Shown: piece after piece, positions 34,457 to 43,389 of the stretch
Layout: the number at the start of each line of letters is the position of its first letter
Position numbering within the stretch: the stretch's first letter is position 1
Assembly (NCBI GenBank): GCA_963850915.1
Contig: CAWKND010000010.1
Location: 1-64,000 of the forward strand
Length of the DNA: 64,000 bases
Reading direction: 5' to 3'
From: CAVTWH01 sp963850915
GTDB lineage: Bacteria > Actinomycetota > Actinomycetes > Mycobacteriales > Micromonosporaceae
The notes under the pieces: model-generated
The model's input: only the letters and a program-made list of their open reading frames with translations
The model's database searches: none
Told to the model about the DNA's origin: nothing
Program-made: the position numbers and the translations under genes

Positions 34457-35575
34457 TCACTGGCTGGCGGCCATTTCGCGCTGCTTGCGCCAGCGGATAC
34501 CGGCCTCGATGAACGAGTCGATCTCGCCGTCGAAGACCGCGGTGGGGTTACCGGTCTCGAACTCGGTGCGCAGGTCCTTGACCATCTGGTACGGGTGCAG
34601 CACGTACGAGCGCATCTGGTCGCCCCAGGAGCCGGCCACGTCACCGCGCAGCTTGTCCATGGTGGCCAGCTCCTCGGCCCGTCGAACGGCGAGCAGCTTG
34701 GCCTTCAGTACGTTCATCGCGGAGGCTTTGTTCTGCAGCTGGGAGCGCTCGTTCTGGCAGCTCACCACGATCCCGGTGGGCAGGTGGGTGAGGCGGACAG
34801 CCGAGTCGGTGGTGTTCACGCCCTGGCCGCCGGGGCCCGACGAGCGGTAGACGTCCACCCGCAGGTCGTCCTCGGCGATCTCGATCTCGTCGGTCTGCTC
34901 GACGACCGGTACCACCTCGACGGCGGCGAAGCTGGTCTGCCGGCGCCCCTGGTTGTCGAACGGGCTGATCCGCACCAGCCGGTGGGTACCGCCCTCGACC
35001 GAGAGGGTGCCGTAGGCGTACGGGGACTTGACCGCGAAGGTGGCCGATTTCAGCCCGGCCTCCTCGGCGTACGAGGTGTCGTAGACCTCGGTGGAGTAGC
35101 CGTGCCGCTCGGCCCAGCGCAGGTACATCCGCAGCAGCATCTCGGCGAAGTCGGCGGCGTCCACGCCACCGGCCCCGGAGCGGATGGTCAACAGCGCCTC
35201 GCGGGAGTCGTACTCGCCGGAGAGCAGGGTACGCACCTCCAGCTCCTCGATGGACTTGGTCAGCGCGGTGATCTCCCGCCCGACCTCCTCCAGGCTGGCG
35301 GCATCCTCCTCGTCCTGCCCCAACTCCAGCAGTACGAACGCGTCGTCCAGCCGGGCGCGCAGCTTGTCCAGCCGGGTCAGCTCGCCCTGCACGTAGGAGA
35401 GGCGGGAGGTGACCTGCTGCGCCTTCGCCTGGTCGTCCCACAGGTTGGGGACGGATGCGGCCGCTTCGAGCTCCGCCTTGTCCCTGCGCATCCTGGGGAT
35501 ATCGAGAACCGTCTCGATGTTGCGCAGGGTGGCGTCGAGGTTCTTCAGTTGTTCGGCGTAGTCGACAGCAGTCAC
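34457..35575 (-). CDS. prfB: Peptide chain release factor 2
   Basis: 372 residues, GTG start at 35575. Contains the catalytic GGQ in YRSSGPGGQGVNTTDSAVRL, with the usual SCQNERSQLQNKASAM after it. The codon-recognition SPF-type region is FDNQGRRQTSF and nearby. The frame is continuous, with no internal UGA and no CTTTGA-type slip site, so it lacks the programmed frameshift known from many bacterial prfB genes. Terminates translation at UAA and UGA. Confidence 0.95.
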   Translation of the reverse strand: MTAVDYAEQLKNLDATLRNIETVLDIPRMRRDKAELEAAASVPNLWDDQAKAQQVTSRLSYVQGELTRLDKLRARLDDAFVLLELGQDEEDAASLEEVGREITALTKSIEELEVRTLLSGEYDSREALLTIRSGAGGVDAADFAEMLLRMYLRWAERHGYSTEVYDTSYAEEAGLKSATFAVKSPYAYGTLSVEGGTHRLVRISPFDNQGRRQTSFAAVEVVPVVEQTDEIEIAEDDLRVDVYRSSGPGGQGVNTTDSAVRLTHLPTGIVVSCQNERSQLQNKASAMNVLKAKLLAVRRAEELATMDKLRGDVAGSWGDQMRSYVLHPYQMVKDLRTEFETGNPTAVFDGEIDSFIEAGIRWRKQREMAASQ

Positions 35576-35631
35576 GGTGCAAGGGTACGCGGATCGACCC
35601 CCGTACCCACCGTCCGGCCCGGCGGTGCCGG

Positions 35632-36773
35632 CTACCCGACGGGCGGCTGGCTCGGCCAGGACGGCGCGGTCACGCTCTGCGGCGGTGCCGGCGGCGCGGC
35701 CGGAGCCGCCCAGCCGCCCGGAGCGGGTGGCGCAGAGGCGGGCGGCGCGGACGCCGGGTAGCCCGGCTGCTGCGGGTATGCCTGCTGGGGGTATGCTGGT
35801 ACTGCTGCTGCGGGTAGGGCTGCTGGCCGTACGCCGGCTGCGGCGCCGGTGGCTGCTGGGAGTAGCGGCTGCGGCTGGGGCGGCAGCGGGAATGCCTGCG
35901 GCGCGGCCGGCGCGGTGGCGAAGGAGCGCTGGCCGCCGATGGCCGCGAGCCAACAGGCGACCGCCAGGGGTACCGCCTCGGCCACGAAGATCACTAGTCC
36001 CAGCACGGTGCCGTGCAGCGACAGCAGGGTCTTGGCCAGGTGCACGTTGCGGGTGAGCTGCTCCTCGGCGTACCCGAAGCCCCAGCCCAGGGGCAGCGCG
36101 GCGAGCCCGATCGAGTACCCGCGCCGGCGTCCGGCCCCGTACCACCAGCCAGGCGAGCGCCAGGCAGGTCAGCGAGGCGGCGTAGACCAGGGAGAACAGC
36201 GCGATGCCTTCGACGTGGGCGCGGTTCATCGCCGGGATGATCAACAGCTCGACCACGGCTGTCCCACCGGCGAGCACCACCCCGATCACCAGGCGGAGCG
36301 CGGCCGGGCGCAGGAATATCAGCGCCAGCGCGCCACCGATCACAAATGGCACCGTGTACTCGACCCAGCTGCTGAACGGGAAGACGAAGCTGAGGTCCTG
36401 GGTGTAGTCGACGTGGCCCCAGACCAGCGAGTTGATCGGCCAGTGCAGCAGGACCATCAGGAGGAAGCGCCACCCCGACCGCGAGCCCGACGGCACCGAT
36501 CACCCGACTCATCGGAAGCCGGCCGGCCGGCGCCATCGGACGCGGGGACACCTGCCCGAACGGCGCGGGCTGCGGAAAGACCTGCCCCTGCGGCGGGTAC
36601 TGCCCCGGCGCCGGATACTGCGCCTGCTGCGGGTACTGGCCCGGGCGGGACTGCGGGTACTGGGCGGGCGGCGGAGGCTGCTGGCCATAGGCGGCGGGCG
36701 GCGGGGTCCCCGGCCCGGGCGGCTGGTGCTGCGGGTAGCCGGACTGGTAACCCTGGGGCGGGGGCAGACTCAT
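35632..36773 (-). pseudogene. Pro/Gln-rich multi-pass membrane protein (frameshifted)
   Basis: The N-terminus (SLPPPQGYQSGYPQHQPPGP and similar) and the C-terminus (AYPQQAYPQQPGYPAS) are Pro/Gln/Tyr-rich cytosolic tails around a core of about six membrane helices (WRFLLMVLLHWPINSLVWGH, FVIGGALALIFLRPAALRLV, GTVLGLVIFVAEAVPLAVAC). Frame changes near 36475 and 36120, plus a compensating pair near 35770-35860, break the gene as written; the pieces are otherwise uninterrupted. Proteins with such low-complexity tails are common in actinobacteria and of unknown function. It is upstream of prfB on the same strand. Confidence 0.6.
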
Positions 36774-36823
36774 GCCCACACCCTAACGGCGCCAATCGAT
36801 CCGTGTACCCCCGGCGAGCGCTG

Positions 36824-37340
36824 TTACCGGGTGGGCGCGGTGCGCAGCCAGGTGAGCGCGGCCTTGTGGTAGCCGACGGCGAACTCCAGGGCGGCCGCGG
36901 CGTACGCGTCGCCCTCCTTCTTCAGCTCCTTGGCCGTCTCCCGGGCCTCGGCGAGTGCCGTGGTGTGCCAGGCGGTGGCCTGGTCGTACGCGCTCTTGCA
37001 GCGGCGTACCGGCGTGGTAGCGGCCGAAGGCGGCGCGCAGTGCCACCGGGTTGCGGACGATCTCCCGGCCCGGCTCGGCCGCCATCCACTTCGCGAAGAC
37101 CCGCTTGCCGGCAGGTGTGATGGCATACGGTTGGCTCGACCGGGGACCGGGCTTGCCGAGCTTGACGTAGCCCGAGTCGGCCAGGGCCGGCAGTTCGCGG
37201 TAGACCTGACTACGCGTCATCGACCAGTAGGACCCGAGCCGGCGCTCCGCGGCGGCCATCAACTGGCCCCCGGTCATCGGCCCCTCGTGCAGCAGGCCGA
37301 GTAGCGCTGCCGCTGTTGCGTTGACACCAACGTCCGCCAT
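36824..37340 (-). pseudogene. PadR-family transcriptional regulator (one frameshift)
   Basis: The N-terminal winged helix is clear: AALLGLLHEGPMTGGQLMAA, SMTRSQVYRELPALADSGYV and SQPYAITPAGKRVFAKW. A one-base shift near 37015 moves the C-terminal helical part (SAYDQATAWHTTALAEARET to LTWLRTAPTR) into another frame. Repaired length is about 171 residues, normal for PadR. It lies divergently from the sugar operon starting at 37630, with the promoter at 37494 between them, so it may regulate that operon. Confidence 0.75.
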
Positions 37341-37493
37341 AAGCCCAGGTTACACCGCTCTCCACTGTGGACTATGCAACTTGCGGACCTTGCTCGCATG
37401 ACGTCACAGAGCATCCCGTTTCATACCTACTCGGTAGTTTCGGAATATCGGCTCTGACCTGCGCATTTGGTACCCCCGTTCGGTGCCCGGCTC

Positions 37494-37522
37494 TTGACTG
37501 TGGATCCGCCACGTCCTAGGTT
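37494..37522 (+). promoter_or_regulatory. Sigma-70-type promoter of the sugar operon
   Basis: TTGACT at 37494-37499, 17-nt spacer, TAGGTT at 37517-37522. The spacer holds GTGGATCCGCCAC, whose ends can pair (GTGG/CCAC), a possible repressor site. The remaining region 37341-37629 has no gene. Confidence 0.6.
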
Positions 37523-37629
37523 GCAGCAATAGTTAGTCAGCTTGCCTTATAGAAATTCATCTCCGTATGGATCATCTCCGCCCGCACCCGACGCGGGTGG
37601 CATCGCGCACGCTCCGGGAGGAGTCCCCC

Positions 37630-38972
37630 ATGAGAACGACCCGCCACGGCCGGCTACTCGCCGGCGCCGGCGCGGCGCTGGTCCTCGCAGCCCTGGGCAG
37701 CGGTTGTACCCCCGCGCCCAAGCAACAGACCATCGCCTCGCCCGGCGTCACCGCCTCCGGCACCATCGAGTTCTGGCACTTCTTCACCGACCGCGAGCCG
37801 GCCGCGATCGCCGCGCGTGGTCGCCGACTTCGAGGCCAAGTACCCGAAGATCAAGGTCGTCGTCAAGGCCGGCCAGGACGACGACAAGATGACCCAGGCG
37901 ATCGCCGCCGGTCAGGGCCCGGACGTCGGGCTGTCCTACTCCACCGACATCGTCGGCAAGTTCTGCTGCCACCGGCGCGTGGCAGGACCTCAACCCGTAC
38001 ATCAAGCGCGACAAGGTGGACCTGAACCAGCATCCCGGCGCCGGTCCGGCAGTACACCGAGTACGAGGGCAAGCGCTGCACGATGCCGTTCCTCGCCGAC
38101 GCGTACGGCTCTACTACAACAAGACGATGTTCGCGGCGGCCGGCATCGCCGACCCGCCGAAGACGCTCGACGAGCTGACCGCGGACGCGAAGAAGCTGAC
38201 CCAAGCTCAACACGGACGGCAGCATCAAGGTCGCCGGCTTCGACCCGCTCTACGGCTTCTACGAGAACTCGGCGGCGCACTTCGCGCCGATGGCCGGCGC
38301 GCAGTGGCTGACCGGCGACGGCAAGTCGGCGATCGGCACCGACCCGGCTGGAAGACGCTGCTGCACTGGCAGAGGGGCCTGGTCGACTGGTACGGCTACG
38401 ACAAGCTGACGAAGTTCCAGGCCGGCTTCGGCGACGAGTTCAGCGCCGACAACGCCTTCGAGAAGGGCCAGGTCGCGATGAACATCGACGGCGAGTACCG
38501 CATCGCCTTCGCTCACCGCCGACCACCCCGAACTGCAGTACGGCGTGGCCCCGATGCCGGTCGCCGACGACCACCCGGAGCTGTACGGCGTCGGGCTACA
38601 TCACCGGCAACGTCATCGGCATCTCCCGCAACTCGAAGAACCCCGAGGCCGCCTGGGAGTTCATCAAGTACCTGACGACCGACACCAGCGCGGTGGTGAA
38701 GCTGGCCAACGGGATCAAGAACATCCCGACCACCACGGCGGCGCTCAACTCGCCCGACCTCCAGGTGGACCCGGACGTTCAAGACGTTCATCGACATCTT
38801 CAGCCAACCCGAAGACGTCGACCACGCCGCCGTCCGGCGGCGGGTACCGCCTACCAGGACGACATGCAGAAGTTCCTGGACGACTGGCAGGCCGGCAAGG
38901 TACGCCGACCTCGACAAGGGCCTGACCGACCTGGACAAGCAGATCAACGAGCACCTGGCGCTGGGCGGCTGA
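37630..38972 (+). pseudogene. Extracellular sugar-binding lipoprotein, ABC family 1 (many frameshifts)
   Basis: Starts MRTTRHGRLLAGAGAALVLA with lipobox ALGSGC, after a GGGAGGAG ribosome site. Pieces in alternating frames form a normal family 1 solute-binding protein: TIEFWHFFTDREPAAIAA, VVADFEAKYPKIKVVVKAGQ, TEYEGKRCTMPFLADAYG, KSAIGTDPA, GWKTLL, FGDEFSADNAFEKGQVAMNI, PEAAWEFIKYLTTDTSAVVK, AYQDDMQKFLDDWQAGK. I count about a dozen single-base gains or losses between 37816 and 38902. Nonsense substitutions are absent inside the pieces, more like read errors than old decay. Confidence 0.75.
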
Positions 38973-38974
38973 GC

Positions 38975-39956
38975 ATGGTCGCCGCCACCGCTGTACGCCG
39001 CCGCGGCCGGGTACCTCCCGGTCGCGGCGGCGCGCCGACTGCGTGAGCGGCTGGTCGTACTGTCCATGATCGGCGCCGGCCCTGGTCGGCATCGCGGTCT
39101 TCTTCGTGTACCCGCTGGTCGCCGCGGTGTACTTCTCGTTCACCAAGTTCAACATGTTCACCCCGCCGGCACTGGTTCGGGCTGGGCAACTACCGCTACC
39201 TGCTGCACGACCCGTAGGTGCACCAGGCGGCCGGGAACACGCTGTGGCTGGTAGTGGTGATGGTGCCGGCGCAGATCCTGTTCGGGCTCGGCGCCGGCGC
39301 GCTGCTGACCACGCATGCGGCGCGGCGCGGGCTTCTACCGCACGCTGTTCTACCTGCCGGCGCTGGTCCCGACGGTGGCCGGCACGCTCGCCTTCGTCTA
39401 CCTGCTCAAGCCGGGCACCGGGCCGGTGAACCACGCTGCTGTCGCAAGGTCGGCATCGACGGGCCGCTGTGGTTCAACTCGCCCACCTGGGCCAAGCCGT
39501 CGCTGGTGCTGCTGGCGCTGTGGGGCATCGGGAACACGATGGTGATCTTCCTGGCCGCGCTGCTGGACGTGCCGGTCAGCCTGCACGAGGCGGCCGCGCT
39601 GGACGGCGCCGGACGCGTTGGCCCGGTTCCGGCACGTCACGCTGCCGACGATCCGCCCGGTGCTGCTGTTCTCCACGGTCACCGGCGTGATCGCCACACT
39701 GCAGTACTTCACCGAGGCGGCGGTGGCCGCGTCGGCCGCCTCCGGCCAGGCGACTGTCGGCGGTGGCGGGAGCCTGCAACTTCGGGTACCCGAAGGGGTC
39801 GACGGTCACCTATCCGCTGTGGCTCTACACCGGGTTCCGGGGCAGCGCTGCTCGGCTACGCCAACGCGATGGCGGTGGTGCTGTTCGTCGTCTCGTTCGC
39901 GATCATCGCGATCCTGCTCAAGCGCTCCAAGTCGTTCGCGGGAGGACCCGACATGA
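38975..39956 (+). pseudogene. Sugar ABC transporter permease 1, MalF-like (frameshifts and one stop)
   Basis: Pieces read VGIAVFFVYPLVAAVYFSFT, KFNMFTPPAL, NTLWLVVVMVPAQILFGLGA, TLFYLPALVPTVAGTLAFVY, SLHEAAALDGAGR with ARFRHVTLPTIRPVLLF (the EAA loop) and NAMAVVLFVVSFAIIAILLK. Six membrane helices are present when joined. Besides about six indels there is an in-frame TAG at 39215-39217 where relatives would have a Gln-like codon. The end is uncertain because in the final frame it runs without a stop into permease 2; a stop in the neighbouring frame lies at 39954-39956. Confidence 0.65.
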
Positions 39957-40888
39957 CCGCACTCCCGGCTCCTGCTGTGACCGGTGCGGGTGCCGCCGGT
40001 ACCCCCGCGATTCCGGCGCAACGGACCACCAAGCCGGCCGCCAGCCGGCGCGGCGGCTGGCAGCGCGACCGGCTGCTGGTCGTGGTCGCCCGGCACAGCA
40101 TCGCGATCGCGCTGGTGCTGATGTTCCTGGCCCCGGTGGTGTTCCTGGTGCTGACCTCGTTCATGACCAGCCACCAGTCGCTGACCAGCAACTACTGGCC
40201 GACCACCTGGCACCCGGAGAACTACGCCGAGGTGTTCCGCAAGACCCGGATGCCGCGCTACCTGCTCAACACGGTGATCTACGCGGGCCTGGCCACGCTG
40301 TTCACGCTCGTCTCGTCGAGCGTGCCGGCCGCGTACGCGCTGGCGAAGCTGCGGTGGCGCGGGCGCAACGCCACGTTCCTGGTGATCATCTGCATGATGC
40401 TGCTGCCGCCGCAGATCACCACGGTGCCGCTGTACCTGATGTGGGCCAACTACGGCCTGACCGGCACGCTGTGGCCGCTGATCCTGCCGTGCCTGTTCGG
40501 CGACGCGTTCTCCATCTTCCTGCTGCGCCAGTTCATGCTCACCATCCCGGGCGAGTACCTCGACGCGGCCCGGGTGGACGGCTGCGGCGAGTGGCGCACG
40601 CTGCTGCGCGTGGTCGTGCCGATGGCCCGCCCCGGCATCGCGGCCGCCGCCATGTTCCAGTTCTTCTACGCCTGGAACGACTACTACGGGCCGTACCTCT
40701 ACACGAGCGAGAACCAGGACAACTGGACGCTGTCGCTGGGCCTGGCCTCGTTCCGTACCGTGCACGCCGTCGCCTGGAACCTGGTCAGCGCGGCGACGGT
40801 GCTCACCATCGCACCCGTCGTGGTGCTGTTCTTCTTCGCCCAGCGCGCCTTCGTCCAGGGCGTGACACTCACGGGCGTCAAGGGATGA
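39953..40888 (+). CDS. Sugar ABC transporter permease 2, MalG-like
   Basis: 311 residues, intact, the only unbroken gene of the operon. ATG after GGAGG. Six membrane helices from AIALVLMFLAPVVFLVLTSF to VVVLFFFAQRAFVQGVTLTG. The EAA coupling loop is EYLDAARVDGCGEWRTLLRV then VVPMARPG, as in MalG-type permeases, and AWNDYYGPYLY is the usual signature of this family. No ATPase gene is present; such actinobacterial importers commonly share MsiK. Confidence 0.88.
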   Translation: MTALPAPAVTGAGAAGTPAIPAQRTTKPAASRRGGWQRDRLLVVVARHSIAIALVLMFLAPVVFLVLTSFMTSHQSLTSNYWPTTWHPENYAEVFRKTRMPRYLLNTVIYAGLATLFTLVSSSVPAAYALAKLRWRGRNATFLVIICMMLLPPQITTVPLYLMWANYGLTGTLWPLILPCLFGDAFSIFLLRQFMLTIPGEYLDAARVDGCGEWRTLLRVVVPMARPGIAAAAMFQFFYAWNDYYGPYLYTSENQDNWTLSLGLASFRTVHAVAWNLVSAATVLTIAPVVVLFFFAQRAFVQGVTLTGVKG

Positions 40889-40909
40889 CCCGGGAACAAG
40901 GGATAGTAC

Positions 40910-42209
40910 ATGAAGATCGCGGTCGTCGGCGGCGGGTCGACGTACACGCCGGAGCTGGTCGACGGGTTCGCCCGGCTGTTCCCCGACGTCGCCGAGCTGG
41001 TCCTGGTCGATCCGGCCGCCGAGCGGCTGGAGGTCGTCGGCGCGTTCGCCGCAGCGGATCTTCCGCCACCACGGCCACCCCGGCCGGGTCACCTGGACCA
41101 GCGACCTCGACGCGGGCCTGCGCCGACGCCGAGCGTGGTGATCATCCAGCTGCGCGTCGGCGGCCAGGCACGCCCGGATCACCGACGAGACGTTCCCGCT
41201 GGAGTGCGGCTGCGTCGGCCAGGAGACCACCGGCGCGGGCGGGCTGGCCAAGGCGCTGCGTACCGTGCCGGTCGTGCTCGACGTCGCCGAGCGCGCCCGC
41301 CGGCTGGCCGCCCCGGGCGCGTGGATCGTCGACTTCACCAACCCGGTCGGCATCGTCACCCGGGCGCTGCTCGACGCCGGGCACCGGGCGGTCGGGCTGT
41401 GCAACGTGGCGATCGGCTTCCAGCGCCGGTTCGCCCGGCTGCTCGGACGTCGACCCCGGAGCGGTGATCCTCGACCACGTCGGGCTCAACCACCTGACCT
41501 GGGAGCGGGCCGCCTACGTCGACGGCGTCGACCGGCTGCCCGAGCTGCTCGCCAGCGCACCTGGCCGAGCTCGCCGACGAGGTGGAGCTGCCGCCGGGAG
41601 GTCCTCACGGCCTGCGGCAGCGTGCCCGTCGTACTACCTGCGCTACTTCTACTGCCACGACGAGGTGGTCACGCGAGGAGACGCGGCGCGCAGACGCGCG
41701 GGCAGCGGGTGGCGCGAGATCGAGGCCGAGCTGCTGGAGATGTACCGCGACCCGACCCTCGACGACCAAGCCGGAGCTGCTCGGCGCAGCGCGGCGGCGC
41801 GTTCTACTCGGAGGCCGCCGTCGGGCTGGTCGCCTCGCTGCTCTCCGGCGACGGGCTGGTCCACTCGGCGAACGTCCGCAACAACGGCACCCTGCCGTTC
41901 CTGCCCGACGACGCGGTCATCGAGGTGAGCTGCGCGGTGGACACCGACGGCGCCCGGCCCGCGCCGCTCGCCCCGGTGGCGCCGGAGCAGGCCGGCCTCA
42001 TCGCGCACGTCAGCGGGTACGAGCAGCTCGCCCTGGAGGCGGCCATGCACGGTGGCCGCGACCGGGTCTACCGGGCACTGCTGGCGCACCCGCTGGTCGG
42101 CCAGCACGACCTGGCCGACCCGCTCACCGACAAGCTGCTGGCCCGTAACGCCGCGTACCTGGCCGTGGGCCGCGATGAGCCGGCTCTTTCTCGCGATCGA
42201 CGGCGGTAA
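40910..42209 (+). pseudogene. GH4 family 6-phospho-glycosidase (frameshifted)
   Basis: NAD- and metal-dependent hydrolase of glycoside phosphates. MKIAVVGGGSTYTPELVDGF is the NAD-binding start, then VVIIQLRVGGQA, CGCVGQETTGAGGLAKALRT, AWIVDFTNPVGIVTRALLDA, GLCNVAIGFQRRFARLL (catalytic-site Cys), LDHVGLNHLTWERAAY (metal His) and FYSEAAVGLVASLLSGDGLV. About eight indels between 41056 and 41810 split these. In the last frame the gene runs to 42209, overlapping the kinase start at 42175; the true stop may be the TGA at 42176. With an ABC importer and a sugar kinase it would cleave an intracellularly phosphorylated disaccharide. Confidence 0.75.
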
Positions 42210-43163
42210 CTCGAAGACCCACGTCGTGCTCGGCGACGAAGACGGCAACGTGCTGGCCTTCGTCCGCGGGCCCGGCTCCTGCCACCAGGTGATCGGGCTG
42301 CCGGCCGCGCTGGCGGTACTGCGCTCGCTGGGTCGAGCAGGCGCTCGCGCAGGCCGGGCTGCCCGCCGGTACGGTGCTCGACCGGGCCGAGGTGTACGTC
42401 GCCGGTGCCGACCTGCCGGTCGAGGTCGACCTGCTCAGCAAGGCCGTCGGCGAGCTGGGCTGGGCACGTGAGCTGCGGCTGGACAACGACCTGTTCGCGC
42501 TGCTGCGCGCCGGCTACGGCCGCTGCCGACGCGGTGGGCGTGGTCTGCGGCGCCGGGATCAACTGCGTCGGCCGGCGCGCGGACGGGCCGACCGCCCGGT
42601 TCCCGGCGCTCGGCATGCTCTCCGGCGACTGGGGCGGCGGGCACCACCTGGCCCAGCTGGCGCTCTGGCACGCGGCCCGCGGCGAGGACGGCCGCGGGCC
42701 GGCGACCGCGCTGGCCGCCGCTGTCGCCGAGTACTTCGACCGGCCGACCGTCGAGGACGTGGCGGCCGGCATCCACCTCGGCGAGCTGGACGCCGGCCGG
42801 CTCGACGGGCTGTCCCCGGTGCTGTTCAGCGTCGCCGAGGCCGGCGACCCGGTGGCCCGCTCGGTGGTCGCACTCCAGGTGGACGAGGTGGTCGCGCTGG
42901 TCACCATCGCCGCCAGCCGGTTGGGGCTGCTGGATCGGGACTTCGAGGTGGTACTGGGCGGAGGGGTACTCGTCGCCCGGCAGCCGCTGCTGCACGACGG
43001 GGTACTCGCCGGGATCGCCGCTGCCGCACCGGGCGCACGGGTCGCGGTACTCGCCGATCCGCCGGTCGCGGGCGCGGCACTCCTCGCGCTCGACGCCTGG
43101 GGGGTCACCGATCCGGCCCGGGAAGCAGCCCTACGCGCCGCCGTCCGGCTCGCTGCCAACTGA
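42175..43163 (+). pseudogene. BadF/BadG/N-acetylglucosamine kinase-type sugar kinase (frameshifted)
   Basis: SRLFLAIDGGNSKTHVVLGD is the phosphate-1 ATP motif at the start; VGVVCGAGINCVGRRADG and MLSGDWGGGHHLAQLALWHA are the phosphate-2 and sugar-site motifs of the N-acetylglucosamine kinase group; DFEVVLGGGVLVARQPLL closes the fold. Two frameshifts, near 42333 and 42530, interrupt the first third; the final 250 residues are open. Pairs with GH4 in amino-sugar or disaccharide use. GTAC richness returns in its second half. Confidence 0.75.
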
Positions 43164-43314
43164 CGGCGGCCACGAGTCGCGGCACCCGGGCGGGCACGGG
43201 TCGCGGCACCGGGCACGGATCGCGGGTCGCACGCCTCGCGGTCGCGGGTCGCTGCGCAGGTACGGGTCCCGGAACAGGGCACGGCCACGGATCGACCGGG
43301 ACGGGCCTGGTCGC

Positions 43315-43370
43315 GATCTTGCGCGTAGCGGGCCAACGGACACCGCCGTAGGCCCGCTACGCGCAAGATC
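43315..43370. terminator. GATC-bounded 20-bp hairpin between convergent genes
   Basis: GATCTTGCGCGTAGCGGGCC, loop of 16 nt, GGCCCGCTACGCGCAAGATC. A perfect 20-bp stem between the sugar kinase (+) and the Ser/Thr kinase (-). A close relative lies at 48595. The preceding stretch 43164-43314 is G/C-rich with short repeats of GGGCACGG and GGTCGCGG and has no gene. Confidence 0.75.
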
Positions 43371-43389
43371 CATGCGAGCCAGCCGGCGG

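Noticed and set aside
34457..35575. Programmed frameshift in prfB
   Set aside because: The frame is continuous from GTG to stop, with no internal UGA or CTTTGA-like slip site.
39215..39217. In-frame TAG in permease 1 as a pyrrolysine or readthrough codon
   Set aside because: It lies in the error-rich patch, has no associated machinery in view, and a single miscall suffices.
37816..42540. Programmed frameshifting or recoding to explain the broken sugar operon
   Set aside because: Shifts go in both directions, occur every 30-180 nt, and show no common slip site or structure. Errors or decay explain them better.
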